A stretch of DNA of 23,904 nt, from the IMG/VR virus record IMGVR_UViG_3300036715_002301, positions 1-23,904 of that record; one strand, given 5' to 3'. This DNA is from a virus. The position numbers and the translations under genes were made by a program. Shown piece after piece: positions 7,501 to 15,471 of this stretch. The number at the start of each line of letters is the position of its first letter. The stretch's first letter is position 1. The notes under the pieces were generated by a model, which saw nothing but the letters and a program-made list of their open reading frames with translations, did no database searches and was not told the DNA's origin.

Positions 7501-8536
7501 GTACCTTTCTAGTAATCAGTCACTACTTCCATTAACACTTGACGCTCCTAATTCAAAAGTATCTATAAACGGTAAGTTATTGGTAGGTGCTGATAATAGT
7601 TTCAGCGTTGAGCAGGTAACATCTACAAATCCTAGAATTACAAAAATAATAGCCGACAAAAAGAGTGGAACGGTTGGGGCTGGCTGGCTAAGTAATTTAG
7701 AATTTTACACAAAAGACGGAGATACAGAAAGACTTTCTATGTCTATAGAAGGGGGAACTGTTCCTAAAGTTAAAGTTCAAGGTGATTTTCAAGTTTATGG
7801 AAATTTTGTTCAAAATTATTTAAACTTAACTCCTACTGATTTGAGGATTTTAGACGCTGGTAATTATGCGTCAAGAAATACTTTTAAAATAAATAGACTT
7901 TTCTCTTCACCTTATGAATCAATCGACTTTGATTTTAATTCAACCAATGGTTTAGGTTGGTACCCTAAATATAGGTTTTTAGTTAAAAGCCCTTTAGATA
8001 CCGCTTCATATAGCGCACTAGATATTGAAAGTACAGCTGTAGATGGAAAGGCTTTGGCAACTTTAAATGGAGATATTATGGTGATGGGCAATTTTAATTT
8101 GAACGGTTCTTTTTCTCCAAAAAAAATAACTTTATTGCCTAATGATCTTGAGATTATAAATGGAGGCTCCTTTAACGCCATTGATTTTAGTATTAAAAGA
8201 ACAGTCGTCTCCAATTACAGAGGTGTTGATTTTAACGTCAATCAAACACCATCCGGAGGGGGATGGTACGGAAGATATAGATTTTTTATAAAAGGTGAAT
8301 CAGATACTGCCTCATATAGTGCATTAGAAATTGAAAATACAGCTGTAGATGGAAAGGCTCTAGTGTCTATAAATGGAACTTCTAAAGCGTCTAATTTTAA
8401 GTTGTCCGCTTTAAATACAGCTCCATCTTCAGCAACGGACACAGGAGTAACTGGGGAGATAAGAATTACAGCAACCTACGTTTATGTGTGTATAGCAACG
8501 AACACTTGGGTAAGAACAGCATTGACAACTTGGTAA
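4541..8536 (+). CDS. Giant fibre/adhesin-like protein with Sec signal peptide, 1331 aa
   Basis: I chose the ATG at 4541 because it begins a classic signal peptide, MKKFITLIIAFIISASCVAQ; an in-frame ATG at 4499 lies inside the previous gene and would bury it. The next in-frame Met is residue 723, so the signal cannot be skipped from another ATG. Domains in order: signal (1-20); seven copies of a 17-residue unit around N-F/L-FG-x-SAG (about 101-219); a LDVAGKIKTLDG fibre-type linker (about 283-294); a low-complexity beta region; six beta-propeller-like blades (about 680-908); two tandem roughly 100-aa repeats (about 1085-1285); and a C-terminus TGEIRI...YVYVCIATNTW found at the end of many Bacteroidota phage fibres. 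Probable role: host-surface binding. Alternatively it is an exported surface protein made during infection or lysogeny. Confidence 0.8.
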   Translation: MKKFITLIIAFIISASCVAQTQTINGNKNNTGIHTFQQPIVQKSLPESTTNTNAITVDAQGNTATTPVSRFSPLAIKNGTTLFTNSTGNEAGNGSGATIYNSNLFGQGAGTAATGVNNVNFFGSSAGSFATSAYQANFFGPSAGYNATNAYNSNFFGPNVAFSAINANNSNFFGRSAGYSATNANSSNFFGQFAGYGAANASVSNLFGFQVGYNPGGAGIGENNIIIGTNISLPATTANSINIGGVLFGTGSYSTLTGNPSTTPNSGGKIGIGIVAPTEKLDVAGKIKTLDGITSPIDHSSTITDLDYTQKIYVDAADATLVDQITNIQSQINPNTYVVTDAGSSLVINDFTLNAGWSWKINNVTNTNASPVVITIPLATSGYQRIDLIVLNASNAAVRVAGTESAGTAASPTTPINTIAIASIFSDSTVHTSATPKPKYPVTQFLRNGVTDYSPSEDVVYDALALKVDKNTAIAGSTNTKITYDSKGLVTSGTSLVAGDIPNIAESQVTGLVSDLSTKKSVATGNNYKWETTSATGNLQETTVTPSRAVATDVNGLPIASTTTATELSFVNGATSNLQAQINTKLSSNIGTINYLPKVTGANSLGNSRIVDTGTYLGIGTANAPTKDITLGNQTSREIGVEQSSNTIAGRGLQIRGGRTINFITSSDFILVNQDVARDYLSFTASSNGSVYAISGGFLYRKVGGDSNFTAVSTPGIGSINGMCISSSDDMYVSTSTGIYKQINLTGSWTLLSSDSSLRAIDIAPNGDLYGVIGLYFFYAGDAYKLPNGSNTLVPLGLNPTYSYAGVAIANDGSVYISGYAAGILKQPNGSSTFTQINTSEATSICIDNANNLYSIGWNGGVVKKQTNLTGPFLTVSSVLGEGVAIGSDFNNNIYANAGGGLYLQTNYTIGYPDLAGGDLNLYTGTGKGTGDNNFNVYTGQKLASGTDMQVETLRARINNEGLMTLPSVTNALISADATGKAVVTKEYLSSNQSLLPLTLDAPNSKVSINGKLLVGADNSFSVEQVTSTNPRITKIIADKKSGTVGAGWLSNLEFYTKDGDTERLSMSIEGGTVPKVKVQGDFQVYGNFVQNYLNLTPTDLRILDAGNYASRNTFKINRLFSSPYESIDFDFNSTNGLGWYPKYRFLVKSPLDTASYSALDIESTAVDGKALATLNGDIMVMGNFNLNGSFSPKKITLLPNDLEIINGGSFNAIDFSIKRTVVSNYRGVDFNVNQTPSGGGWYGRYRFFIKGESDTASYSALEIENTAVDGKALVSINGTSKASNFKLSALNTAPSSATDTGVTGEIRITATYVYVCIATNTWVRTALTTW
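4841..5197 (+). repeat. Seven tandem 51-bp units (17-aa NFFGxSAG repeats)
   Basis: Anchoring on N-L/F-FG, successive copies are spaced by exactly 17 residues (residues 103, 120, 137, 154, 171, 188, 205). A middle unit reads NFFGRSAGYSATNANSS. The DNA copies have diverged but keep shared blocks such as TCAAACTT and AGTGCAGGATAT. The Gly/Ala/Asn-rich periodic pattern suggests a beta-solenoid stalk comparable in style to trimeric adhesin repeats. Confidence 0.8.
7790..8395 (+). repeat. Tandem duplication of about 300 bp near the fibre 3' end
   Basis: Two consecutive segments (about 7790-8085 and 8086-8395) encode parallel motifs: LTPTDLRILDAG / LLPNDLEIINGG, SIDFDFNSTNGLGWY / GVDFNVNQTPSGGGWY, DTASYSALDIESTAVDGKAL / DTASYSALEIENTAVDGKAL. 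The block around CTGTAGATGGAAAGGCT is identical in the DNA. This is an in-frame domain duplication. Boundaries are approximate. Confidence 0.75.
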
Positions 8537-8538
8537 GA

Positions 8539-8730
8539 ATGAAAAGCCTAATCCTATTATTGCTCGTAACCTCATTCACTTTTGCACAAAATCAATTCCG
8601 TTTAAATACGACAGAGTTTCAGCAGTTTTCAGTAGTGGCTGACCCTTGCGCTTCAATCAAAGAAAACAGCTTGCATATTGTAAACCAATGGCGAAAGAAT
8701 GGATTATTACGATTGAGTTTTAAATTTTAA
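8539..8730 (+). CDS. Small exported protein, 63 aa, with signal peptide
   Basis: The ATG at 8539, 2 bases after the fibre stop, begins MKSLILLLLVTSFTFAQ, a clear signal peptide with a flavobacterial-type cleavage site. An earlier in-frame ATG at 8488 lies inside the fibre gene and would add 17 polar residues in front, so it was rejected. The mature part is about 46 residues with one Cys (DPCASIKEN) and ends GLLRLSFKF, an amphipathic strand. The family is not recognised. Its tight coupling to the signal-bearing fibre gene suggests a partner in export, assembly or surface display. Confidence 0.7.
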   Translation: MKSLILLLLVTSFTFAQNQFRLNTTEFQQFSVVADPCASIKENSLHIVNQWRKNGLLRLSFKF

Positions 8731-8734
8731 TAAA

Positions 8735-9016
8735 ATGAGCAGGCTGTTTAAGTGTGAATATTGCGAAGCAAAGCCAACAACAACTCACGGTAAAGAATTT
8801 CTTTGCAATAGACATTACAACGTTTTATACGGACATATTTCGGGAGAACAAATAGTAGATGTGCCAAAGACAAAAAAAGAAAAAGAATTGTACGAGCATT
8901 ATATGAGAATATTAGACAAGCACAATTTTGTCGATGCTCAAAAAACAAGAAGGATAGTAAGGCAATTTCTAAAAGATGTAAATGAAATAAAAATTGCAAA
9001 CTCTATATATCATTGA
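8735..9016 (+). CDS. Small zinc-finger-like protein, 93 aa
   Basis: The N-terminal 27 residues contain CEYC (C7, C10) and CNRH (C24, H27), a CCCH arrangement expected to bind one zinc. The rest is basic and helical (KTKKEKELYEHYMRIL, KTRRIVRQFLKDVNE). It may be a nucleic-acid- or protein-binding regulator. Comparable short CxxC...CxxH phage proteins exist, but no family is assigned. It lies 4 bases after the small exported protein and shares the A-rich leader style (TTTTAATAAA). Confidence 0.75.
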   Translation: MSRLFKCEYCEAKPTTTHGKEFLCNRHYNVLYGHISGEQIVDVPKTKKEKELYEHYMRILDKHNFVDAQKTRRIVRQFLKDVNEIKIANSIYH

Positions 9017-9045
9017 GAAAATTTAACCTTTAAATACTAATAATT

Positions 9046-9207
9046 ATGAAAAATTGGAAAACAAGTCTATTTGGAACCGTAGCAACAATCTTCGGGACAT
9101 TAGCAACTATTGAAACTCCTTACAAAAGCTATTTCATAGCTGGTGCGGCTATTTGTACTGCTTTGTTTGCTTTATTTAGCAAAGACTACAATGTTTCGGG
9201 AGAGTAA
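9046..9207 (+). CDS. Small membrane protein, 53 aa, holin candidate
   Basis: ATG at 9046 to TAA at 9205-9207 gives a short protein beginning MKNWKTSLFGTVATIFGTLA. It has two hydrophobic segments (about residues 7-22 and 28-44) separated by a short ETPYKSY loop, and a polar C-terminus (SKDYNVSGE). Size, topology and position directly before the XhlA-like and amidase genes fit a small holin. Family knowledge: similar short proteins occur in Bacteroidota phages near lysis genes. The leader (TTTAAATACTAATAATT) is A/T-rich as for neighbouring genes, and a terminator follows at once. Confidence 0.7.
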   Translation: MKNWKTSLFGTVATIFGTLATIETPYKSYFIAGAAICTALFALFSKDYNVSGE

Positions 9208-9211
9208 ACTA

Positions 9212-9243
9212 AGAGGGCGTGGCCTGCCACGCCTTATTTTTTA
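9212..9243 (+). terminator. Rho-independent terminator after the small membrane protein gene
   Basis: GGCGTGG (9216-9222) and CCACGCC (9227-9233) form a perfect 7-bp GC-rich stem with a CCTG loop, followed by TTATTTTTTAATT. It starts 8 bases after the stop codon of the 53-aa gene and lies 20 bases before the next ATG, so it may lower expression of the downstream lysis genes or be bypassed by antitermination. Confidence 0.85.
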
Positions 9244-9263
9244 ATTATTAAAACTACAAATCA

Positions 9264-9506
9264 ATGGCAGATCCAGAAAAATCAACCATAAACCAGAAAT
9301 TAGACCGCGTTCTTTACATTCTCGAAAACGACGAAAAAACAAACCGCACCGGACTTGTAGAAGACGTGGCTAATATGAAGGAAACACTCGATCAGCTTAT
9401 TTTTAATCAAAAAGTGTTTGCTGCAAAAGTGGCATTGCTTGGAGTTGTTGGAGGTTTTATATTTTCAATTTTAGTTTGGGCTTACGATAAGGTTACTTTA
9501 AAATAA
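9264..9506 (+). CDS. XhlA-like single-span membrane protein, 80 aa, lysis-associated
   Basis: Residues 1-50 form a charged helix/coiled coil (NQKLDRVLYILENDE, VEDVANMKETLDQL), and residues 54-74 are one transmembrane segment (KVALLGVVGGFIFSILVWAY) with a short basic end. This organisation, coiled coil plus C-terminal anchor, matches the haemolysin XhlA type found next to holins and amidases. It lies 7 bases before the amidase gene. It may act as holin or holin partner; the function is inferred from topology and context. Confidence 0.7.
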   Translation: MADPEKSTINQKLDRVLYILENDEKTNRTGLVEDVANMKETLDQLIFNQKVFAAKVALLGVVGGFIFSILVWAYDKVTLK

Positions 9507-9513
9507 AATAATT

Positions 9514-10059
9514 ATGATATATATTTCAGCAGGCCACAACCCAAAGGGTTTACGACCAGATCCAGGAGCAATAGGCAACGGATTTCACGAAGCAGACCTT
9601 ACAGTCGAGTTCCGAAACCTTGTTGTTGCTATTCTTCGAGGCAAAAAAATAGAAGTCATCACAGACAATGACGACGAACGCCTGGGAACCTATCTCGAAA
9701 GAATCAAAACCGGAAACGGATCGGTTGTGTTAGAGTTTCATTTTGATGCAGCAGCTTCTGCAACTGCCACAGGAACTACCGCTTTAATCGGGAACGATGC
9801 AGACAGGCTTGACAAAGCTTTCGCTAAAGAACTTGTTGACGCCAACGCTTCAATTCTAGGAATAAAAAACCGTGGCGTAAAAACCGAAGCTGACAGCCAC
9901 CGAGGAAGCCTTGGACTAATGCGGGAGCAAGGAACCGTGGCCCTTCTTGAACTCTGCTTCATCTCTAATTCAGAAGATTTGCGAAAATACCAACAAAATA
10001 AAAATGCCTCGGCTTCAAAAATTGCCGAAATTGTAGAACGTTACGAAAAATTGATTTAA
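9514..10059 (+). CDS. N-acetylmuramoyl-L-alanine amidase (Amidase_3), endolysin, 181 aa
   Basis: A zinc amidase that cleaves the bond between muramic acid and the peptide stem of peptidoglycan. Visible signature: ISAGHNPKG with H8, FHEADL with E26, LEFHFDA with H76, and LLELCF with catalytic E146, in the standard order and spacing of the family. It is a catalytic domain only, with no signal peptide and no wall-binding domain, as expected for a phage endolysin of a Gram-negative host that passes the membrane through a holin. It sits between the XhlA-like protein and a spanin-like protein. Its codons are richer in G/C at third positions (GTGGCC, GAACTC) than the neighbouring AT-rich genes, suggesting separate acquisition. 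Confidence 0.92.
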   Translation: MIYISAGHNPKGLRPDPGAIGNGFHEADLTVEFRNLVVAILRGKKIEVITDNDDERLGTYLERIKTGNGSVVLEFHFDAAASATATGTTALIGNDADRLDKAFAKELVDANASILGIKNRGVKTEADSHRGSLGLMREQGTVALLELCFISNSEDLRKYQQNKNASASKIAEIVERYEKLI

Positions 10060-10062
10060 CAA

Positions 10063-10719
10063 ATGAATTATCTTACTTACATAAAATCCGCAATAATATT
10101 AATTGCTGTTTGCGCTAGTATTTGGTTTTACAAAGACTACATTGACAAATCTGCCTTTAAAAAAGATACTGAAAATAATCAAGCTTGGAGTGACAAGCTT
10201 GACAGTTTGAGAATTTCATATATTGTTTTAACAGACAAACAAATGATTGAACATTTGAGTAATGACAAAAAAACAAATGCAATACTAAAAGAAAACAATA
10301 TAAAACTGGCACATGTAACGTCAATAATGAATCACGTTCTAAAATACAGAGATACTACAATTGTTCGAACAGATTTTAGCGATATGATTACAGCTATAAA
10401 TGAAAGAAAACCATACAAGCAACCTTTCAAAGATTCTACCGACTGTATGGTACTTAAAGGCTTTTTGGAATATCAACCAGGCACTATTGAAGTAGATGAA
10501 TTTGGAGGTTTAAGAAATGGAAGTCACGCTTCGCCTCTTTCATTTTCAATCACTGAAAGGTCTTTTGATAATGAAACAACAGCAGTTGCATACTGGCAAC
10601 ATAGACAATGGAAATTTCTAGGGATTAAAACTAGACTATTTGGTAAAAAAGAAGCTACAGCAAAAGTAGTAGATAAGTGTGGCAAAAGCCAAATTATTAA
10701 TATTGAAAAAGCTAAATAA
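10063..10719 (+). CDS. Membrane-anchored spanin-like protein, 218 aa
   Basis: An N-terminal transmembrane anchor (residues 8-23, KSAIILIAVCASIWFY) is followed by a periplasmic helical region (to about 105) and a mixed C-terminal part ending GIKTRLFGKKEATAKVVDKC-GKSQ. Similar anchored proteins ending in FGKK + beta strands follow amidases in Bacteroidota phages and prophages. By position it could be the inner-membrane spanin, which disrupts the outer membrane at the end of lysis, but no nested Rz1-type lipoprotein gene is apparent, so the role is inferred. Its TAA shares one base with the next ATG (TAATG). Confidence 0.65.
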   Translation: MNYLTYIKSAIILIAVCASIWFYKDYIDKSAFKKDTENNQAWSDKLDSLRISYIVLTDKQMIEHLSNDKKTNAILKENNIKLAHVTSIMNHVLKYRDTTIVRTDFSDMITAINERKPYKQPFKDSTDCMVLKGFLEYQPGTIEVDEFGGLRNGSHASPLSFSITERSFDNETTAVAYWQHRQWKFLGIKTRLFGKKEATAKVVDKCGKSQIINIEKAK

Positions 10720-13172
10720 TGTTCAAGGAGTTTACAACGACGATTAAGCAATTCTTAGGTCTAAAAAAAGGCTTAACGCATTATGCTGACTGTATTATAC
10801 GCAACGAAAAAGGACAACTCCTTTTTCTTGAAAGAAGCGCTCAGAGCAAAATAGAGCCTAGCAAATGGTGCCTACCAGGAGGACATCTTGATCCAGGAGA
10901 AATGCCTGAATACGCTGCAGCGAGAGAGTTGTTAGAAGAAACCAACTTACAGACGCCACTACAATTCATTGAAAGCGAAGAGAGAGCTGATAGTGTTAGC
11001 TTCTATTTTGAAGGCTATGTATTGTCAAGTCAACCAATTATTTTAGATAATAACGAACACTATCGCTATCAATGGGTTGAGGTAGAGGATATTGCAAAAT
11101 ACGATCTATTGTTTGATCTCAAACACATCCTAATGCATAAGATAGGGTTGCCAATTTACTCCACGAAGTTAATGGAGTTGGATTTAGTGGACGCCAATGA
11201 TCTATTCAAAAGAGTAGAGCTAGTTGAGAAAAGCTTCGACGCAGATCAAATGACTGTTGAGGAGTTTTTTAAATGCAAAGAACTTGCTAAAACACACGCA
11301 GCGACAATCATAATTCAAGCGCAAGAGCAAAATGAGCTTGAAAAGGGAGGAAAGCGCGCTTTTATTGGAGAGAAAAGAGAGTTTGCAGGCAGAATGCATA
11401 TCAAGACTATCGACGGATGGAAGTACTTTGGAGACGGCTTAGGAAAGAAAGCTAAAGAACATAGTATATCGAGTCCTACGGTTAAAGCAGCGAGAGCGGT
11501 AGTTTATCCTACCAAATCGACAGAATCTACCACCAAATCGTCGTTGCCGGAAATCTCAGACTTAGACTTTTCATCTAAAGTAGGTGCAGGAGGTAGCGGT
11601 AGAGCTTATATTATTTCAGATTCAACCGGTAAGAAATACGTTATCAAAGAAGCTCAAGAGTATGGCGATAAAAACACGTTAGAACAGCTTAAAAACGAAC
11701 AACTAGCCGATTCGATATATGCAGCTATGGGGGTAGCTAATAGTGGAGGAGAGCTTAAGAAAGACGCATCAGGAACTACTTTCAAAATCGCCCCTTTTAT
11801 TGAAAAATCAAAAGAGTTGGGATCTTTATCTACATCGTCTGACGAATACAAGACTGCAAAAAAAATACTGCAGAAAAATTTCGTCCTAGACTGCCTACTT
11901 TTGAATTGGGACGTTATAGGGGCTGGTAAAGACAATGTAGTAGTGACTGGACTCGGAATGCCTCATAGAATAGATAATGGAGGATCTTTGCTGTATAGAG
12001 CTAAAAATGGCCTTAAAAGTGAAGCTTCATTAACAGAAACAGTTAGTGAAATAGATGTGATGAGAAGTTCAAAAAATCCATCAGCTAAAGAGATTTTTGG
12101 CGACATTGCTGATGATGAGATATTTAAACAAGTCGAAGAGATAGTTGCTAAAAGAGATGACATTCTACAAGCAATAATGGAGTCAGAGAGTTCATCGAAA
12201 TCAAAACTTCACTCACTGATTGCAAAGCGAATCGACTCTCTTGAAAGTAAATATGTTAAGGGAGAGCGAACAAGCATCGAGCCTACTATAGCTGAAATAG
12301 AAAAAGAGAGATTGAGACCAGGCTCAACTACAGATAAGTGGAAAGAGAAGATGATAGAAGGAGAGACTATTGTTGGCCATAGAGGCATTGCTCATGGAAT
12401 TATCGAGCATGTGGAAGAGGTAGAGAAAATCAACGAGAAATATTATAAACAGTATGCCGACAGGCGTGGAATATCTATAGAGGAGTATAAAAGCAAACTA
12501 CAAGATAAGATCGAAAGAATAGCTAATTCAGTATCTCTATTCAGAGCGACTGATATTGAGATACTAGATATCGTTTTAAACGTGTCTAAACGATTCAAAT
12601 CGCAATTTGAGACATCTACTAGTCACGGATCATTATCTCCCGAATCGAGATCGAGAGCAGAGGCAAACTATTTTGGCTTCCCTAAAAGCGCGTCAATGAA
12701 CAAAGAGATGCGTCCAATTTACGGATATTGTTCAACCAATATACATGGAGTGCAAAATAGCTCAGGATCACATCCTCCCGCTAATAGCGCTTCTCACTAC
12801 GGAGGAGTTACGATCAAGATTAAAGACGAGGTAAAAAAACAAGCGACATTCACATTTGGAGACAGTCTTGGTTCAGACGGTAGTAGAGCTGCTACGCCGT
12901 TATTAGCGCCTCACTTTACATCATTTAAAGCACACAGCGATCCGTTAGATTTAAGCGAAGATATATCTAAGTATAGTGGGGATTATGTAGAAGTGCAGTT
13001 TCACAACCAACTAACAGTAAACGAAATAGAGTCGGTAGAGCTCTCTCCATTAAATGTCTCCTCTTCATCTAGTGGAGAAGGACTAACAAAGAAACAGTTA
13101 GAATACATCAATAAAGTAATCGAAGTGACGAGAAAGACGCACTTAAAAATAGAGATTTATGGAGATAAGTAG
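10719..13172 (+). CDS. Nudix / LEKGG / kinase-like / DUF3626-like (ART-like) multidomain protein, 817 aa
   Basis: Domains in order. Residues 18-145: Nudix hydrolase; G55-x5-E61-x7-R69-E70-L-L-E73-E74-T-N-L matches the Nudix box except Asn for the usual Gly at 76; such enzymes cleave nucleoside diphosphate-X compounds. Residues 207-240: LEKGG type B module. Residues 285-430: protein-kinase-like fold with Gly-rich loop GAGGSGRAY, K310, helix-C Glu327, NWDVIG (D398), DN (N406) and RIDNGGSL (D419). Residues 510-610: charged helices. Residues 620-780: QFETSTSHG, RPIYGY, SHYGG and YVEVQFHN (E758), the pattern of DUF3626, which I read as ADP-ribosyltransferase-like. Such fusions fit the 'polyvalent protein' concept of Iyer, Aravind and colleagues: enzymes carried by phages to modify or counter host systems. 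It overlaps both neighbours slightly, placing it in the late operon. Confidence 0.8.
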   Translation: MFKEFTTTIKQFLGLKKGLTHYADCIIRNEKGQLLFLERSAQSKIEPSKWCLPGGHLDPGEMPEYAAARELLEETNLQTPLQFIESEERADSVSFYFEGYVLSSQPIILDNNEHYRYQWVEVEDIAKYDLLFDLKHILMHKIGLPIYSTKLMELDLVDANDLFKRVELVEKSFDADQMTVEEFFKCKELAKTHAATIIIQAQEQNELEKGGKRAFIGEKREFAGRMHIKTIDGWKYFGDGLGKKAKEHSISSPTVKAARAVVYPTKSTESTTKSSLPEISDLDFSSKVGAGGSGRAYIISDSTGKKYVIKEAQEYGDKNTLEQLKNEQLADSIYAAMGVANSGGELKKDASGTTFKIAPFIEKSKELGSLSTSSDEYKTAKKILQKNFVLDCLLLNWDVIGAGKDNVVVTGLGMPHRIDNGGSLLYRAKNGLKSEASLTETVSEIDVMRSSKNPSAKEIFGDIADDEIFKQVEEIVAKRDDILQAIMESESSSKSKLHSLIAKRIDSLESKYVKGERTSIEPTIAEIEKERLRPGSTTDKWKEKMIEGETIVGHRGIAHGIIEHVEEVEKINEKYYKQYADRRGISIEEYKSKLQDKIERIANSVSLFRATDIEILDIVLNVSKRFKSQFETSTSHGSLSPESRSRAEANYFGFPKSASMNKEMRPIYGYCSTNIHGVQNSSGSHPPANSASHYGGVTIKIKDEVKKQATFTFGDSLGSDGSRAATPLLAPHFTSFKAHSDPLDLSEDISKYSGDYVEVQFHNQLTVNEIESVELSPLNVSSSSSGEGLTKKQLEYINKVIEVTRKTHLKIEIYGDK
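11337..11438 (+). repeat. LEKGG module, copy 4 (type B) inside the Nudix/kinase protein
   Basis: This encodes residues 207-240, LEKGGKRAFIGEKREFAG then RMHIKTIDGWKYFGDG. About 20 of 33 positions agree with copy 3 at 1091-1189. It is located between two catalytic domains, preceded by Gln/Glu-rich helix and followed by a Ser/Thr/Pro linker, so it behaves as an independent mobile module. Confidence 0.8.
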
Positions 13173-13432
13173 TAACATTATAGCAATAGGAGCAACTGAG
13201 GGAGATGGAATGATTCTTCTTATAGCTCAAGAAAATATGCAAAGTGACAAAGCAAAATGTATATGCTTTGATCGCTCAATGAAGCAAATTAACCGCATTG
13301 ATAGTGTAGCTAAAGCTACGACGTTCAATGCGTTCAATCAACTGGATGCTAAAAAAGCGGAAATAGTAAAAGAGATAATCGAAAGAGAGCTGTCGGAAGA
13401 GCAAGTATATAACATTAACACCTATTTACAAG

Positions 13433-13443
<11 letters not shown>
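13159..13443 (+). CDS. Hypothetical protein, 94 aa
   Basis: The family is not recognised. An N-terminal beta-rich half (SNIIAIGATEGDGMILLIAQ, then KCICFDRSMKQINRIDS) is followed by a helical half (NQLDAKKAEIVKEIIERELS). It overlaps the preceding gene by 14 bases and the following protease gene by 11, so it is coupled to both. It might be a small partner of the multidomain protein or of the protease; nothing in its sequence decides this. Confidence 0.7.
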
Positions 13444-15409
<1,966 letters not shown>

Positions 15410-15471
15410 GAGTCTGTTAATCGATAATAGGGCACTGAATAGTTTAATCGAAAACAATAAAAACAATTAAG

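Noticed and set aside
15417-15451. Direct repeat TTAATCGA (two copies, 27 bp apart) before the capsid gene
   Set aside because: Eight bases in an AT-rich gap is weak; no promoter-like or symmetrical element accompanies it.
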